Source: JACKBJ01 sp964549495
Lineage (GTDB): Bacteria; Chloroflexota; Anaerolineae; Epilineales; Epilineaceae
NCBI GenBank assembly: GCA_964549495.1
Contig: CAZJWJ010000010.1
Location: 12,983-76,982, forward strand
DNA: 64,000 nucleotides
Direction: 5' to 3'
Below the pieces are notes generated by a model, which was not told the origin of the DNA, ran no database searches, and saw only the letters and a list, made by a program, of their open reading frames with translations. This document shows positions 63,729 through 64,000 of the stretch, piece by piece (positions within the stretch are counted from its first letter, which is position 1; every line of letters starts with the position of its first letter). The position numbers and the translations under genes are program-made.

Positions 63729-64000
63729 ATGACCATCCAACGCATCTTCGCACTGGCCCTCGCTCTGCTCAGCATCAATATCCTGCTCCTCGGAACCGTC
63801 GCGGCGCAGGAAGCAGATCAAACGCTCCCATTCGATCCCGTCGATCAACCCGAATACCAGAGTAACATTGAAATGGTCCGGATCCGCCGTGGAGCCCAGT
63901 TCACCTCCGCTCAAGCGGCGGCCGCGCGAACTGCCTGGCTAGCTAAGGGCACGTCAAGCAATAAGATGCCCAACCGAGGGCGGTGCTGCGCCGCCGTGTC
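63729..64000 (+). CDS. Secreted protein, 3' end cut by the window
   Basis: An open frame from ATG 63729, preceded by AAAGGAAG, runs off the end of the window. It starts MTIQRIFALALALLSINILLLG, a signal peptide with likely cleavage after VAAQEA. The visible mature part (QTLPFDPVDQPEYQSNIEM, then RIRRGAQFTSAQAAAARTAW) is too short to classify. It follows the lipoprotein gene after 159 bases on the same strand and may share its role. Confidence 0.65.
   Translation, partial: MTIQRIFALALALLSINILLLGTVAAQEADQTLPFDPVDQPEYQSNIEMVRIRRGAQFTSAQAAAARTAWLAKGTSSNKMPNRGRCCAAV

Overview
The window is GC-rich bacterial chromosome from an environmental member of Chloroflexota, most likely the Anaerolineae and their relatives. 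Three signs point there. Many secreted proteins carry threonine/proline linkers (TPT-type) next to a short hydrophobic 'LP' motif such as LYLPV or FLPI. There are many large secreted beta-propeller (LVIVD/BNR) and VWA proteins. The scpB-cmk housekeeping order also fits. No rRNA, tRNA or CRISPR array was seen, so the assignment is inference from protein style.

Layout. 1-1.1 kb: 3' part of an ECF sigma factor and an overlapping membrane protein. 1.2-9.6 kb: a complete peptide/nickel-type ABC importer with two substrate-binding lipoproteins, two permeases and two ATPases; a strong hairpin separates the second binding protein from the permeases. 9.7-21 kb: a secreted DNRLRE-type protein, then housekeeping genes (scpB, cmk, a DUF1461 membrane protein, a PlsC-type acyltransferase, glmS, a glycosyltransferase, a VanZ-like protein, proS). 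A glmS self-cleaving ribozyme precedes glmS, and two arrays of degenerate 14-nt repeats flank the acyltransferase gene. 20.9-28.3 kb: lipoproteins, a DinB-like protein, a membrane-fused sulfite-oxidase-like molybdoenzyme, a Uma2 nuclease-fold protein, an alpha/beta hydrolase and an HU-like protein.

28.4-31 kb is a DNA-modification island: a C5-cytosine methyltransferase, a Vsr-type mismatch endonuclease and a convergent unrecognised protein that may be the cognate restriction enzyme. 31-36.2 kb looks less GC-rich, with a secreted protein of unknown function, an IS3-family transposase relic and a 1151-residue propeller/VWA protein. 36.4-41.8 kb holds an FAD monooxygenase, a PGM1-type ATP-grasp ligase, a Na/Pi-cotransporter-like protein, a tandem universal stress protein and DUF952. 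42-57.6 kb is dominated by large secreted propeller proteins, interrupted by an ECF sigma/YCII pair, a SufR-like regulator and small secreted proteins. This part also holds two gene relics: an ECF sigma fragment and a collapsed VWA domain. 57.7-64 kb: lipoproteins, a NYN-LOTUS protein paired with a BTAD/TPR regulator, and a secreted-protein gene cut by the window end.

The observations most worth following up are the glmS ribozyme with an apparent compensatory change in its core helix, the decayed VWA tail compared with its intact counterpart 11 kb away, the methyltransferase-Vsr-unknown protein island, and the 14-nt arrays and long perfect inverted repeats between genes. All family calls are from reading the sequence; no database search was run.
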